NCBI GenBank assembly: GCA_947489445.1
Contig: CANLDN010000001.1
Location: 248,001 to 312,000, forward strand
Direction of reading: 5' to 3'
Source: an uncultured Paracoccaceae bacterium
Lineage (GTDB): Bacteria; Pseudomonadota; Alphaproteobacteria; Rhodobacterales; Rhodobacteraceae
DNA: 64,000 nucleotides
Shown here: positions 9,413-17,970 of the stretch, piece by piece
How positions within the stretch are numbered: the stretch's first letter is position 1
Layout of the letters: each line of letters starts with the position of its first letter
Notes under the pieces: model-generated
The model's database searches: none
The model's input: the letters and a program-made list of their open reading frames with translations, nothing else
What the model was told of the DNA's origin: nothing
Program-made: the position numbers and the translations under genes

Positions 9413-10369
9413 CTAGTCTCTGGGTTGCGTGAAAGGGTTGGACATATGCGTAGTCAGCGCAAAGATTGCCGCGCCGACAGCGTCATAAGACGGGGTTGAA
9501 ACTTCCTCGCGCGGCAGGGCAATGAAACGTCCTTCGGCGCAGGCTGTCAGAACGTCACAATACCCCGGAAAGGCGTTTTCCATGGCGGCGATCGCATCGG
9601 TCGGTGTTTGTCCCCGGTCTGTGCGATAGGTCGTAAATACCCAGTCGGCATCGAATTCCTGTAGCCGCTCTGCCGAAAAGGTGGGGTATTCACCGGGTGC
9701 GATCGACGCCAGAATATCGACCACTTCGAAACCGGCATCTTCAAGGATCAGAGTGAGATTGCCGTAAGGATAGCTCGTCCAGAAACCGCCGTCCCCGCCA
9801 TGGATGACACTCACGGTGGTGCCTGCAGGAACCAGCGCCGCCAGCTGCGCGATCTGGGCATCATAGCGTGCCTTCGCGCGGGCCAATTCATCCTCCGCAC
9901 CCAGTAAGCGCGCATAGAATGCTTGCGCGTCATGTACAGTCGCATCGGTCGCATAAGCAATCGTTGGGGCAATCAGGGTCAACTGATCCATGTTCACCTC
10001 GTCCTGCCAATCGGGCCAGATGATCAGGTCAGGTTCGAGTGCTGCAACCAACTCAAGATCAACCGGATAGTCTCCGACAAAAGTGATGTCGGAATTGTCG
10101 AACTCGACACCGGTTGAGACGGCAGAGGCACGGATGGTCGCAGTTCCATCCTCACGTAGTGATCCTTGGCTTCCGACGGGGGCGTGTCCAAGTTCAATCA
10201 ATGGCACGGTGACGTTCTTGGATCCGAGCGAGACAATGCGTTGTGGGTTTTCGGGGATGCAGGTTTCCCCCGTCATATGAGTAAATGCCCGCATGCCGTC
10301 ACCACATTCCAAGGCAAGCGATGGGGTTGCGGCACAGATGGCCAGAACAGCAAGACTGATACGTCGCAT
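9413..10369 (-). CDS. Iron-siderophore ABC transporter substrate-binding protein (first in operon)
   Basis: 318 residues. The frame stays open far upstream, but the ATG at 10369 is preceded by AGGAGA at proper spacing and begins a signal peptide (MRRISLAVLAICAATPSLA). The upstream extension is a shadow of the permease gene. It carries the Cys collar shared with the 7463 receptor and the C-terminal block shared with the 5651 receptor, so it looks like the parental copy from which the others diverged. It follows the inner permease gene after about 50 bases. Confidence 0.87.
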   Translation of the reverse strand: MRRISLAVLAICAATPSLALECGDGMRAFTHMTGETCIPENPQRIVSLGSKNVTVPLIELGHAPVGSQGSLREDGTATIRASAVSTGVEFDNSDITFVGDYPVDLELVAALEPDLIIWPDWQDEVNMDQLTLIAPTIAYATDATVHDAQAFYARLLGAEDELARAKARYDAQIAQLAALVPAGTTVSVIHGGDGGFWTSYPYGNLTLILEDAGFEVVDILASIAPGEYPTFSAERLQEFDADWVFTTYRTDRGQTPTDAIAAMENAFPGYCDVLTACAEGRFIALPREEVSTPSYDAVGAAIFALTTHMSNPFTQPRD

Positions 10370-10422
10370 GGACGTCTCCTTTTGATAGGCTACAGAATGT
10401 GAGCTGGCTTGGCGCGTAGCGC

Positions 10423-11472
10423 CTAGAGCTGGCGGGTCGATTGGGTCTTCAGGATCAACAACAGGAATACGGGCACACCGAGGATCGCGGTGAGAATGCC
10501 CGCAGGTATTTGGACGGGGGCAAAGGCGATGCGCCCGATAAAGTCTGCCAAGCCGACCATTAACGCACCCGTCAATGCCGTCAGCAACAAATGCTGACCG
10601 ACACCGGAATACGCCAGACGGCGGGCCAGATGCGGCGCGACGAGGCCGACAAAACCAAGCGGACCGACGGCCGCGACTGCAAAGGCCGCTAGCGCCACCG
10701 ACAGCGTGATCATCCCGATCCGGGCGGCTCTGATTGGCACGCCCAAACCTATGGAGACCTCCGGCCCCAACCGCAAAGCAGACAGATAGCGTGCCGACCA
10801 GATCAGCCCGGGTGTCAAGATCGCCAGACACAGTGTCAGGCTCCAGACCTCGGGCCAACCAACGGCGTGGATCGAACCTGCAAGCCAACCCAAAGCCGCC
10901 TGAGCCTGATCGATATCGCCGTAAGTCAGCATGGTATTTGTGATCGCAGCGATAAACGCGGCAACGCCAATGCCCGTGAGGATAAAGCGCATCGTGGCCC
11001 CACCCGTGCGCTGCATCGCGATGCTTTGGATCAGGGCGGCGACGATAAGCGCGCCAGCAAAAGCCAGTAAAGGACGCCAGACAAGGTTCATCTCGGGAAA
11101 CAGCACAATGGCTGACACGACCGCAAGACCGGCCCCTTGGCTGACGCCGACAAGCGACGGGTCAGCCAAGGGGTTGCGGGTGACATATTGCAGGATCGCG
11201 CCAGACAGCCCGAACAGCGCCCCAGCAACGGCGGACACGATCGTGCGCGGAAACCGGAATTCCCATAGCACGGTCTGTGCAATCTCTTCGGGTGGATTGC
11301 CCGTCAGCGTCTGCCATACGCCGCGCAAGCTCAGCGGATAGCTTCCGCTCATCAGGCTTGCGACACTCACACCGATCAACGCGACGAGCAAGAGTGCGGC
11401 GACAACCAGCGCATGGCGATGCAAGCGCAGGGAAATGCGCCCGTTCCAAGGGCTCAGGACCAACACGCTCAC
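10423..11472 (-). CDS. FecCD-family iron-siderophore ABC transporter permease
   Basis: 349 residues from a GTG at 11472 that overlaps the preceding stop (GTGA) and has GAGGG seven bases upstream; a more upstream GTG at 11493 has no ribosome site. About nine to ten hydrophobic segments are visible, with FecCD landmarks: LSLRGVWQTLTG, EFRFPRTIVSAVAGALFGLSGAILQ, TRNPLADPSLVGVSQGAG and GPLGFVGLVAPHLARRL, the last being the ATPase-contact loop. It forms the inner-membrane channel with the other permease in the operon. Confidence 0.92.
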   Translation of the reverse strand: MSVLVLSPWNGRISLRLHRHALVVAALLLVALIGVSVASLMSGSYPLSLRGVWQTLTGNPPEEIAQTVLWEFRFPRTIVSAVAGALFGLSGAILQYVTRNPLADPSLVGVSQGAGLAVVSAIVLFPEMNLVWRPLLAFAGALIVAALIQSIAMQRTGGATMRFILTGIGVAAFIAAITNTMLTYGDIDQAQAALGWLAGSIHAVGWPEVWSLTLCLAILTPGLIWSARYLSALRLGPEVSIGLGVPIRAARIGMITLSVALAAFAVAAVGPLGFVGLVAPHLARRLAYSGVGQHLLLTALTGALMVGLADFIGRIAFAPVQIPAGILTAILGVPVFLLLILKTQSTRQL

Positions 11473-12455
11473 AGCCGCGCCCTCACAAGCCACACGAAAA
11501 ACGGCGCACCCAAGAGGGCGGTGACAATTCCTGTTGACACTTCAATCGGGGCGAGGACCATGCGGGCGGCGATGTCGACAACGAGCAGATAGACAGCACC
11601 CAATACCGCCGAAACCGGTACAATCGCGCGGTAGTCCGCCCCGACAATGATGCGCGCAACATGTGGGATCACAAGGCCAACAAAGGCCATCGGGCCAGCG
11701 ATAGCCACCGCCGCCGCGGTCAGCGCTATGACCGAAAGCATCGCCAACATTTTGACGCGGGCGACATCGACACCAAGACCCACTGCGGTTTCATCCCCCA
11801 TCGCCAGAGCGGTGACTTGGCGGGCCAACAAGAGAGCCAATAACAGCCCGCCGATCAACCAAGGCAAAGCCCAGAACAACACATCCGTCGATCGCCCTGC
11901 CAAAGTACCCGTAAGCCAAACACGCAGGCGGTCGAAACTCTCCTGATCCAGTAAATGGGCCAATGAAATGAACGCCGCGAGGAACCCAGTGATGGCCGCA
12001 CCCGCAAGCACAAGGGTCAGCGGTGTTGATCCTCCGGGGGCGGCCGCAGCGATCCCCCAGACCAAGGCGGCTGTCACGGCCGCACCCAAAGCGGCGAGCA
12101 GTGGGATGAAGGCCGGATCAATGACCTGAAAATAGCCAACGGCCATGACCACGACAAAAGATGCACCGGTCAACAGGCCCAGAACGCCCGGTTCCGCCAG
12201 CGGATTGCGCGTGACGCCCTGCATCAAAGCCCCAGCGACTGCCAAAGCCGCCCCCACCAGTACGGCATAAACAGCACGTGGCAGGCGCAGATCAGTGACG
12301 ACAACATGGTCAAAGTTGCTTTTGTCGTAGGCAACGAGCGCCTCTAAAACGACATGCAACGGTACTGTCTTTGCGCCTACGGCAATGTGCCAGCCAAAGG
12401 CCAATATCAGGGCGGCCAAAAGAGCGGGCAAACCGAACCATCCGGCCTTGGTCAT
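11469..12455 (-). CDS. FecCD-family iron-siderophore ABC transporter permease
   Basis: 328 residues. The ATG at 12455 shares four bases (ATGA) with the stop of the ATPase gene and is preferred to the longer frame from 12485. FecCD landmarks are LRLPRAVYAVLVGAALAVAGALMQ, TRNPLAEPGVLGLLTGA and GPMAFVGLVIPHVARII. It is a polytopic inner-membrane protein that pairs with the next permease to carry cargo from the four periplasmic receptors. Confidence 0.92.
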   Translation of the reverse strand: MTKAGWFGLPALLAALILAFGWHIAVGAKTVPLHVVLEALVAYDKSNFDHVVVTDLRLPRAVYAVLVGAALAVAGALMQGVTRNPLAEPGVLGLLTGASFVVVMAVGYFQVIDPAFIPLLAALGAAVTAALVWGIAAAAPGGSTPLTLVLAGAAITGFLAAFISLAHLLDQESFDRLRVWLTGTLAGRSTDVLFWALPWLIGGLLLALLLARQVTALAMGDETAVGLGVDVARVKMLAMLSVIALTAAAVAIAGPMAFVGLVIPHVARIIVGADYRAIVPVSAVLGAVYLLVVDIAARMVLAPIEVSTGIVTALLGAPFFVWLVRARL

Positions 12456-13312
12456 GTCGCTGGCCCCGCAATCGCAGGAAGGCAAACGGGTCGGCCTGTC
12501 ACTGGGTCCATGATGACTGTTGCTTGCAGTCCGAACCCCGCAGCAAGATTTTCAGTCGTAATAACCCGCTCGGGCGCGCCTTGGGCGATCAGCCGCCCGT
12601 CGCGCATAATGACAATATGGTCGGCAAACATAGCCGCGATGTTCAACTCGTGCAGAACCACGAGAAGTGTCCGCCCCTTTTCGCGCGCGATTTCGCGCAG
12701 CAATGTCATGACATCGACCTGCACCTTGAGGTCCAAAAACGTCGTTGGCTCATCCAGCAGGATCACGTCAGTTTCCTGCGCCAAAACCATCGCGATCCAG
12801 CACCTTTGCCTTTGTCCGCCTGAGAGGCTGTCGACGCGGCGATCCGCAAATTCTGCGACATCGGCGGCCTTCATCGCATCCGTCACCGCGCGGCTATCGT
12901 CGGCTGACCATTGCCGCGTCAGGCTTTGGTGCGGAAAACGCCCTTGGCTCACAAGCTCATGCACCGTCAGCCCTTCCGGAGCGATAGGCCCCTGCGGCAA
13001 AAGCGCGAGTTGCCTCGCAAGATCGCGTGTCGGCATGGCATGAACACTCTGCCCATCCAGCAACGCTGCTCCCGACATTGGTTTGAGGACACGTGCCATC
13101 GCTTTCAGCAATGTCGATTTGCCACAGCCATTTGGTCCGACAAGAATAGTCACTTCACCCGGATTTGCCTGCAGGTCGACATCATGGACAATTTTCGTTG
13201 CTGCATAACCGACGCACAGACGATCAGCGCGTAGGCACGGCGCGGATACTGTTCCGGTTCGACTGGCAAGAAATTCTATGTCTGTCTTGGCATGCTTCAC
13301 TTCGAATCTCAC
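12452..13312 (-). CDS. Iron-siderophore ABC transporter ATP-binding protein
   Basis: 286 residues with a complete ABC ATPase set: Walker A GPNGCGKST (59-67), Q-loop QG in LLPQGPI, signature LSGGQRQR (163-170), Walker B VILLDEP (183-189) and switch histidine in VLHEL (221). This is the FepC/FecE class. It is the first gene of the eight-gene operon. The start is uncertain: GTG at 13312 has no good ribosome site and a GTG four codons later is equally possible; the N-terminus is about 25 residues longer than usual. Confidence 0.9.
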   Translation of the reverse strand: MRFEVKHAKTDIEFLASRTGTVSAPCLRADRLCVGYAATKIVHDVDLQANPGEVTILVGPNGCGKSTLLKAMARVLKPMSGAALLDGQSVHAMPTRDLARQLALLPQGPIAPEGLTVHELVSQGRFPHQSLTRQWSADDSRAVTDAMKAADVAEFADRRVDSLSGGQRQRCWIAMVLAQETDVILLDEPTTFLDLKVQVDVMTLLREIAREKGRTLLVVLHELNIAAMFADHIVIMRDGRLIAQGAPERVITTENLAAGFGLQATVIMDPVTGRPVCLPAIAGPAT

Positions 13313-13348
13313 AAAATGCAGACTATTTTTATCGGCCTCACGTTTACC

Positions 13349-13363
13349 TTACTTTTTTAGTCA
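13349..13363 (-). promoter_or_regulatory. Possible iron-responsive box upstream of the import operon
   Basis: On the minus strand this reads TGA-N9-TAA, one base from the TGA-N9-TCA iron-Rhodo-box of alphaproteobacterial iron regulators. It lies about 37 bases before the first ATPase codon. One half-site is imperfect, so this is a weak call supported mainly by position. Confidence 0.3.
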
Positions 13364-13562
13364 GGATATGTGAAGACAGTTTGATATGACCGATGCGCAA
13401 GACAAGAAATAGAACGACGGTCGCATGCTTACGGTCCTCGCTCGGAAGACTCCGGCTTAGACGCAGACATTGGAAGAAGGCGCAGCATTAGTTACTCCTC
13501 ACCCAGAGCGGCCGAATGCACATGTAACAACGACGCGGTTGGTCTGCTCCTGAAAGCTGACC

Positions 13563-14108
13563 TTGCCACGGACGATGAAATCCCTCTGCCAGCGTGGTGC
13601 TGTTGATTGGGTTTGGAGTGGGGTAGAGGGGCAAATCACGCCAAGAGTCCGACTTTCCGCAACCACCCCGAAACGCAGAGCCTGGAATGAGGGGCGGATT
13701 ATCGGCCAAAAACGGCCCTTGCTGCCAAAACAGGTTTGGGCGATCCGGGCACTGCTCGAACTGGCGGGCTATCCACGCGACCTGGCTTTGTTCAACGTCG
13801 CCATCGACAGCAAGCTGCGCGGCTGTGATCTGGTCAAACTAGCCGTATCTGACCTGGTGAAGGATGATCGCGTTCGGGAACGCTTCTCAGTGATCCATAG
13901 CAAGACCAAGCGCCCAGTCCAGTTTGAACTGATGGAAAACACGCGTGAAACCGTCTTGGCTTGGGTCAAATCGCCAGAAATGTTCGCGTGTCAGTTCATA
14001 TCTCCCAGCCACTTCCATGACCGGCCACATATCTCAACGCGCCAGTATGGACGATTGGCGCGTGATTGGGGCGCTGCGATTAGGCTATGCGGGTCAAAAG
14101 TGAAATAA
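13563..14108 (+). pseudogene. Truncated tyrosine recombinase/integrase remnant
   Basis: The recognisable part begins near 13680 (WNEGRIIGQKRPLLPKQVWAI...) and runs to a stop at 14108. The blocks RDLALFNVAIDSKLRGCDLVKL and STRQYGRLARDW match the small integrase family common in Rhodobacteraceae, including the first catalytic arginine (LRGCDL). The second half is missing: the HxxR and tyrosine segments that should follow are replaced by 11 unrelated residues and a stop. The TTG at 13563 gives an N-terminal extension with no homologous look. This should be inactive and marks an old insertion. Confidence 0.75.
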
Positions 14109-14116
14109 AGGTTCCT

Positions 14117-14389
14117 TCAGGTGTTCGTTGGCAGATGGTTGATGATCGAAAAGCGGTCGCGCGCCAGCGTGCGGGCTTCTGCTTGTGATAAAGCGGATAT
14201 CGCGTCTTCAGGGCTGAGTCCTTTCGCACAGGCGCGATTCCATACACGACGAGCTGACGTGGGCGACCAAGGCAGCGTAGCTTGCGCCAGCCAATGTCTC
14301 AGCGACGCAGGCAAAGCGTCGTAGCTGCGCATCGGATCAGCCGAGCGTCGCTTGCATTTGAGCGATGTCGATCCGAGGTTGCGGGTCAA
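14117..14389 (-). CDS. DUF6525-like small protein
   Basis: 90 residues from a TTG overlapping the DUF1826 stop (TTGA). It is basic and Trp/Arg-rich, with the pattern LGSTSLKCKRR, PMRSYDALPASLRHWLAQATLPWSPTSARRVW, which I associate with DUF6525. There is no membrane segment, and the function is unknown. It is the third gene of the metallochaperone operon and ends eight bases from the integrase remnant, so the operon's tail borders the scar. Confidence 0.65.
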   Translation of the reverse strand: MTRNLGSTSLKCKRRSADPMRSYDALPASLRHWLAQATLPWSPTSARRVWNRACAKGLSPEDAISALSQAEARTLARDRFSIINHLPTNT

Positions 14390-15021
14390 ATGTCATCCTC
14401 CGGGCTGTCTACCGCATCCAGCACGAGAACGAGGCGGGTCGTTCCGGTCCCTTCGATGGGTGGCGAACGGTGCAGCATACCTGAGGCAGGTTTTTCCGGC
14501 CAAAGCGTGCCGCGCAAAAGGATCGGTGCACCCGTTGCAACCGAGAAGACACGCGCAGGGTCCTGGCCGTCGGTTGAAATCCCATATTGCGTTCCCGGGC
14601 CACGATAGGTGCACACAAGTCGCGCCGTGATCGCGTCGATATGGAACTTACGACAGGCATTTGTCGTAACCGCCTGAAGGCGCAAGCGGAGATAGGGCGT
14701 ATTCTTCAGTTCGGCGAAGATCTCAGCCAAGGCGCTAACATCACCGATGAGTTGATCGCGTTCGGTACAATCAGGGGTTCCTGCTGCGTCGCAAAGCGCT
14801 GTTACCGCTGAAGTAACAACATTGGTAGGCAAGACAATCCGTCCCTGCGGCAATAGGGATGGATCGAGAGTGTCGATCCATTTCTGAAAAGCGGGCTCGG
14901 GTTGTCGGCGCCAGATCGCAGCTGCGCAACCGGGCTGAAGAAATGTCTTGAGGTCTTCGGGCTTGTCCGCGACGGCGACACCAATTGCCTCGTTCCTGAC
15001 AAGGGCACGCGCCAGCGTCAT
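14386..15021 (-). CDS. DUF1826 domain-containing protein
   Basis: 211 residues matching DUF1826: W-rich N-terminus ([17 protein letters not shown]), then [36 protein letters not shown], in which C-x2-F-H-x-D resembles a metal site, and a C-terminal [18 protein letters not shown] segment with another histidine. DUF1826 genes commonly lie beside COG0523 GTPases, as here, with a four-base overlap. A metal-linked role is inferred from this context; no enzymatic activity can be stated. Confidence 0.85.
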   Translation of the reverse strand: MTLARALVRNEAIGVAVADKPEDLKTFLQPGCAAAIWRRQPEPAFQKWIDTLDPSLLPQGRIVLPTNVVTSAVTALCDAAGTPDCTERDQLIGDVSALAEIFAELKNTPYLRLRLQAVTTNACRKFHIDAITARLVCTYRGPGTQYGISTDGQDPARVFSVATGAPILLRGTLWPEKPASGMLHRSPPIEGTGTTRLVLVLDAVDSPEDDI

Positions 15022-16229
15022 GCCGCTTCCTCCTGCCGCCGCCAGGCTGGAAACGGATCGGGATAATCTGGCAAATCACCTGGCCCGCTTGTCGCCGTTG
15101 CGGGGACCAAGCAGGCATCCAGCCGCGCCTTTAGCGCAGGCCAATCGATACCCGCGCCAATGAACACAATCTCTTGCCGCCGATCCCCCCACGGCTCTTG
15201 CCAGTGCTGCTGCATGTAGGCGCGGGCGCTTTCATGATCGGGCCAATTCTCTTTCGGCACCGACGCCCACCAGGTTCCCAGCGGCTTGACGCTCGACAAG
15301 GCTCCGGCAAGTGAGAACTCGGCCACCCAACCGGGTCGCGTGGAAATCCAGAAATGCCCCTTCGCGCGGATCACACCGGGTAAATCGCCGTTCAGAACGC
15401 TGAGGATCTTCTCCGGAATGAACGGCAGGCGCGCGCGATAGACAAAAGAGGCCACGCCGTATTCCTCGGTTTCCGGCGTGTGGTCAGCAAAGCCATAGAG
15501 CTCCTTGGCCCACATCGGATGCTCGTGGGCCTTTTCGAAATCGAACATGCCAGTATCGAGGATCGCTTCGGCGGCGACATCGGAATGGTCCGTTTCGATA
15601 ATCTTGGCATCAGCGTTCAAACTGCGGATGATTTTGCGGGCCGCGTCCGTCCGCTCTGGCCCCGCATCGGTGACCTTATTCAGGATAACCACATCGGCGA
15701 ATTCAATCTGCTCGACCAGCAGATTGACGAGCGTCCGGTCATCCTCTTCCCCCAGCGTCTCCCCACGATCCTTTAGGAAATCATGGCTGGAGTAGTCGTT
15801 CAGCAGGTTCACGGCATCAACAACCGTTACCATTGTGTCTAGGCGCGAAACGTCTGACAGGCTCTCGCCGAACTCGTCCCGGAAATCGAAAGTGGCGGCG
15901 ACCGGAAGCGGCTCTGATATCCCGGTCGATTCAATCAGCAGATAATCAAAACGGCGTTCAGCAGCGAGCCTGCGCACCTCTTCCAACAGATCATCACGCA
16001 ATGTGCAGCAAATGCAGCCGTTCGACATCTCGACGAGCGTCTCATCGGTGCGGCTCAGTTCCGTATCCGCACGCACCAGATCGGCGTCGATGTTCACTTC
16101 AGACATGTCGTTGACAATGACCGCGACCCGGCGCCCCTCGCGGTTGTTCAACACCCGGTTCAAAAGCGTCGTTTTGCCCGCGCCGAGAAATCCGGAAAGG
16201 ACGGTAACGGGAAGGTGCGTGTCTGACAT
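15018..16229 (-). CDS. COG0523/CobW-family metallochaperone GTPase (ZigA/YciC-like)
   Basis: 403 residues from the ATG at 16229, which has AGGAG seven bases upstream; the frame continues to 16265 without support. G-domain motifs: Walker [10 protein letters not shown] (13-21), the invariant metal-binding CICC (72-75), ESTGISEP and NKVTD. The CobW C-terminal domain follows ([19 protein letters not shown]...[11 protein letters not shown]). Proteins of this subgroup deliver zinc under limitation, and 400 residues is the usual length. It is the first gene of the operon with DUF1826 and DUF6525, divergent from an Rrf2-family regulator. Confidence 0.88.
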   Translation of the reverse strand: MSDTHLPVTVLSGFLGAGKTTLLNRVLNNREGRRVAVIVNDMSEVNIDADLVRADTELSRTDETLVEMSNGCICCTLRDDLLEEVRRLAAERRFDYLLIESTGISEPLPVAATFDFRDEFGESLSDVSRLDTMVTVVDAVNLLNDYSSHDFLKDRGETLGEEDDRTLVNLLVEQIEFADVVILNKVTDAGPERTDAARKIIRSLNADAKIIETDHSDVAAEAILDTGMFDFEKAHEHPMWAKELYGFADHTPETEEYGVASFVYRARLPFIPEKILSVLNGDLPGVIRAKGHFWISTRPGWVAEFSLAGALSSVKPLGTWWASVPKENWPDHESARAYMQQHWQEPWGDRRQEIVFIGAGIDWPALKARLDACLVPATATSGPGDLPDYPDPFPAWRRQEEAA

Positions 16230-16285
16230 GTCTGATCTCCTGCAAGGACGGCAACGATCATGCAACTTACTCAGTTACTAGATAA

Positions 16286-16306
16286 ATGCAACATCCATTG
16301 TTACAT
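16286..16306. promoter_or_regulatory. Inverted repeat between COG0523 operon and Rrf2 gene
   Basis: The arms are ATGCAACA and TGTTACAT around a 5-bp spacer, with one mismatch between arms. A second copy of ATGCAAC lies at 16260-16266. It sits in the 105-bp divergent promoter region and is a plausible operator for the adjacent Rrf2-type regulator, controlling both directions. Zur-like control is an alternative. Confidence 0.5.
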
Positions 16307-16334
16307 AGACTGACAGTTTGAAGGAACGCCGCCT

Positions 16335-16763
16335 ATGAAACGAAACAGCCGTCTATCCCTCGCTCTGCATACCCTCAGCCACATGGCAGGCGAACCGGGT
16401 CGTGTGCGCACGTCCGCCGACATTGCCGACCACGCCGGCACCAATCCTGTCGTTGTGCGGCGCGTGTTGGGTAAACTGCGCCAAGCGGGTCTTCTGACCT
16501 CGGAAAAAGGACATGCGGGTGGGTGGCAGCTAGCCAAGGCCGCTGACAGCATTACATTTGCGGACGTCTATTTGGCTTTGGACGAAAGGCTCGTGGCAGG
16601 AAGCGGTGGCGAGGCAGAACCGTCGCATTGTAGCGTCGAGACGGGCCTGCAAGCACGGGTTTCCGAAGTTCTCCATGATATTGAGGCAAGTCTTGTAGAG
16701 CGGCTGCGAGAAACAACAATCACAGATGTACATCCAAGCTCCTGCAGCTATTGCGGAAGCTGA
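16335..16763 (+). CDS. Rrf2-family transcriptional regulator with Cys-rich C-terminal tail
   Basis: 142 residues. The N-terminal winged helix (RLSLALHTLSHMA...TSADIADHAGTNPVVVRRVLGKLRQAGLL...GHAGGWQLA) is typical Rrf2. It lacks the IscR/NsrR three-cysteine cluster loop: only one cysteine is at the usual place (SHCSVETGL), as in YwnA-type members. Instead it ends in HPSSCSYCGS, a His-Cys-Cys tail that could bind a metal. It is divergent from the metallochaperone operon, so local control of metal delivery is inferred. Confidence 0.85.
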   Translation: MKRNSRLSLALHTLSHMAGEPGRVRTSADIADHAGTNPVVVRRVLGKLRQAGLLTSEKGHAGGWQLAKAADSITFADVYLALDERLVAGSGGEAEPSHCSVETGLQARVSEVLHDIEASLVERLRETTITDVHPSSCSYCGS

Positions 16764-17006
16764 GAGATCCTCGCAAGTTCTTGGAGACAGGTATTTTCTG
16801 CTGTAACGGAGCGCAAAAGCTGACACCGATGCCCCAAAATTGAACAGTAGCTTGGTCCGCATCTCGATGGTTGCTCAGTGAGGCAGCGCGTGGAGGGTTT
16901 GGATTTGACAGCTCAGACTAGTCTTGAATGACCGTTCTGGCGATATGGGCTGCGATGCAGCAATAGCCGCGCCGCAACTGCGAAGAAGTGAGGTGCCCCA
17001 AGTTTC
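16764..17006. other. Intergenic region without a supportable gene
   Basis: 243 bases between the Rrf2 stop and the IS3 tail. The antisense frame here is a shadow of the Rrf2 gene. No promoter or gene is evident. Confidence 0.4.
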
Positions 17007-17140
17007 CTAGACACCCGCCTGTTTTAGTTTGAGCTGTCTTTTTTCGAAGTCAACGGGCGACAGCATGCCGTTGTTGGTGTGCTTGCGTTTCGGATTGTAG
17101 AACATCTCGATCTCTCCTAGATAGAAGAGCATCGCGATGC
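17007..17140 (-). pseudogene. IS3-family transposase C-terminal remnant
   Basis: Translation of the minus strand gives LFYLGEIEMFYNPKRKHTNN followed by GMLSPVDFEKRQ and a stop at 17007. This is the conserved C-terminal end of IS3-family OrfB transposases (FYNxKRxHxxxGxxSPxxFE). Nothing upstream restores the integrase core (DDE), and no inverted repeats or target duplication are evident. It is a decayed insertion-sequence end. Confidence 0.8.
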
Positions 17141-17550
17141 TCGGGTTTCGACAAAGTCCCCGAGGAGGTTGTAGGCTAGCAGCTTATGGTTGTGGATCAA
17201 GCTTTTGTAAGACCGAACCAGTATGTATTACGCTCATTGCTGAACATACAAAATCAACCGTTCTCATCGTATTTATGAGATTAAAAAGAGACTAAGAATT
17301 GAAAAAGGCTTAGCGATCTCTCGCTAAGCCTTTGAATGTGGAACTTCCCAAACCTTTGACACTTTTGGCAGCCGAAACTTCAGGAAACAAGAAAATTACG
17401 TCTTTCAATTCTGACCGAAACGTCAAGCACTTCTGACCCAAAATTCAGTTGCGGACCTTCATGCAGCGCGTAGCGAATGTCTCGAAAGAGCCCAAAATTA
17501 CTGATGCTGCGGAGAATTCAAACGACCGCTAAACGAAACTAGCCCACGCA
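17141..17550. other. AT-rich intergenic region with a strong hairpin
   Basis: 410 bases between the IS3 remnant and the VOC gene, containing the hairpin listed separately. The AT content is clearly above that of neighbouring genes. No tRNA fold or ribosome-site/ORF pair was found. Confidence 0.4.
17304..17333. terminator. Orphan 12-bp stem-loop, terminator-like
   Basis: A perfect 12-bp stem (AAAGGCTTAGCG against CGCTAAGCCTTT) closes on a 6-base loop (ATCTCT). A or T tracts flank both sides, so it could terminate in either direction. No gene ends nearby on the plus strand (the Rrf2 gene ends about 540 bases earlier). It may belong to a lost gene, a small RNA or the mobile element. Confidence 0.6.
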
Positions 17551-17931
17551 CTATTCTGCCCCGCCGGTCAAATCCTGAGCAAGCATCATCGCATTGCCGT
17601 CGGGATCATAGAAGGTTGCTGTTTTGACCATGCCTTCAACGACATCGGTTTCGCCGTCAAATTTGACTTTGGCCTGTTCCATTTTTTGCCGCGCCGCATC
17701 CAGATCAGCGACACCGAAGACAGGAACACAGTTTCCAGGCGCAGGCTCCGTATGTTCGCCCAAGCCGATTGTCACGCCGGTCGTTTTGGTCTGAAGCTCT
17801 GACCACCCTACTTCATCTGCGTGGTAGATGGTTTCAAACCCGAGCATGCTGCCGTACCACTCAGCACTTGCATGGCGGTCTTTTACTGACAGCGCGATGG
17901 TGATGGTTTCTTCCAGTGAAATGAGCGACAT
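17551..17931 (-). CDS. VOC-family (glyoxalase/dioxygenase fold) protein
   Basis: 126 residues, one VOC module with two beta-alpha-beta-beta-beta units: ITIALSVKDRHASAEWYGSMLGF at the start and ATFYDPDGNAMMLAQD at the end. The terminal part includes the usual YDPDGN turn. Cytosolic. The substrate is unknown; members include lyases, dioxygenases and drug-binding proteins. Its start is only 39 bases from a divergent HxlR-type gene, the standard arrangement for local control by that regulator. Confidence 0.85.
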   Translation of the reverse strand: MSLISLEETITIALSVKDRHASAEWYGSMLGFETIYHADEVGWSELQTKTTGVTIGLGEHTEPAPGNCVPVFGVADLDAARQKMEQAKVKFDGETDVVEGMVKTATFYDPDGNAMMLAQDLTGGAE

Positions 17932-17970
17932 GGTCTTCCCTTTCTCTTATAAATATATTAACTATACTTT
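17932..17970. promoter_or_regulatory. AT-rich divergent promoter of VOC and HxlR genes
   Basis: 39 bases, strongly AT-rich (TATAAATATATTAACTATAC), separate the two divergent starts, so both promoters and any HxlR operator must overlap here. The regulator start at 17971 has no clear ribosome site, suggesting a very short or absent leader. Confidence 0.4.

Noticed and set aside
10370..10888. N-terminal extension of the first siderophore-binding protein
   Set aside because: Would precede a perfect signal peptide and ribosome site, and overlaps the permease reading frame.
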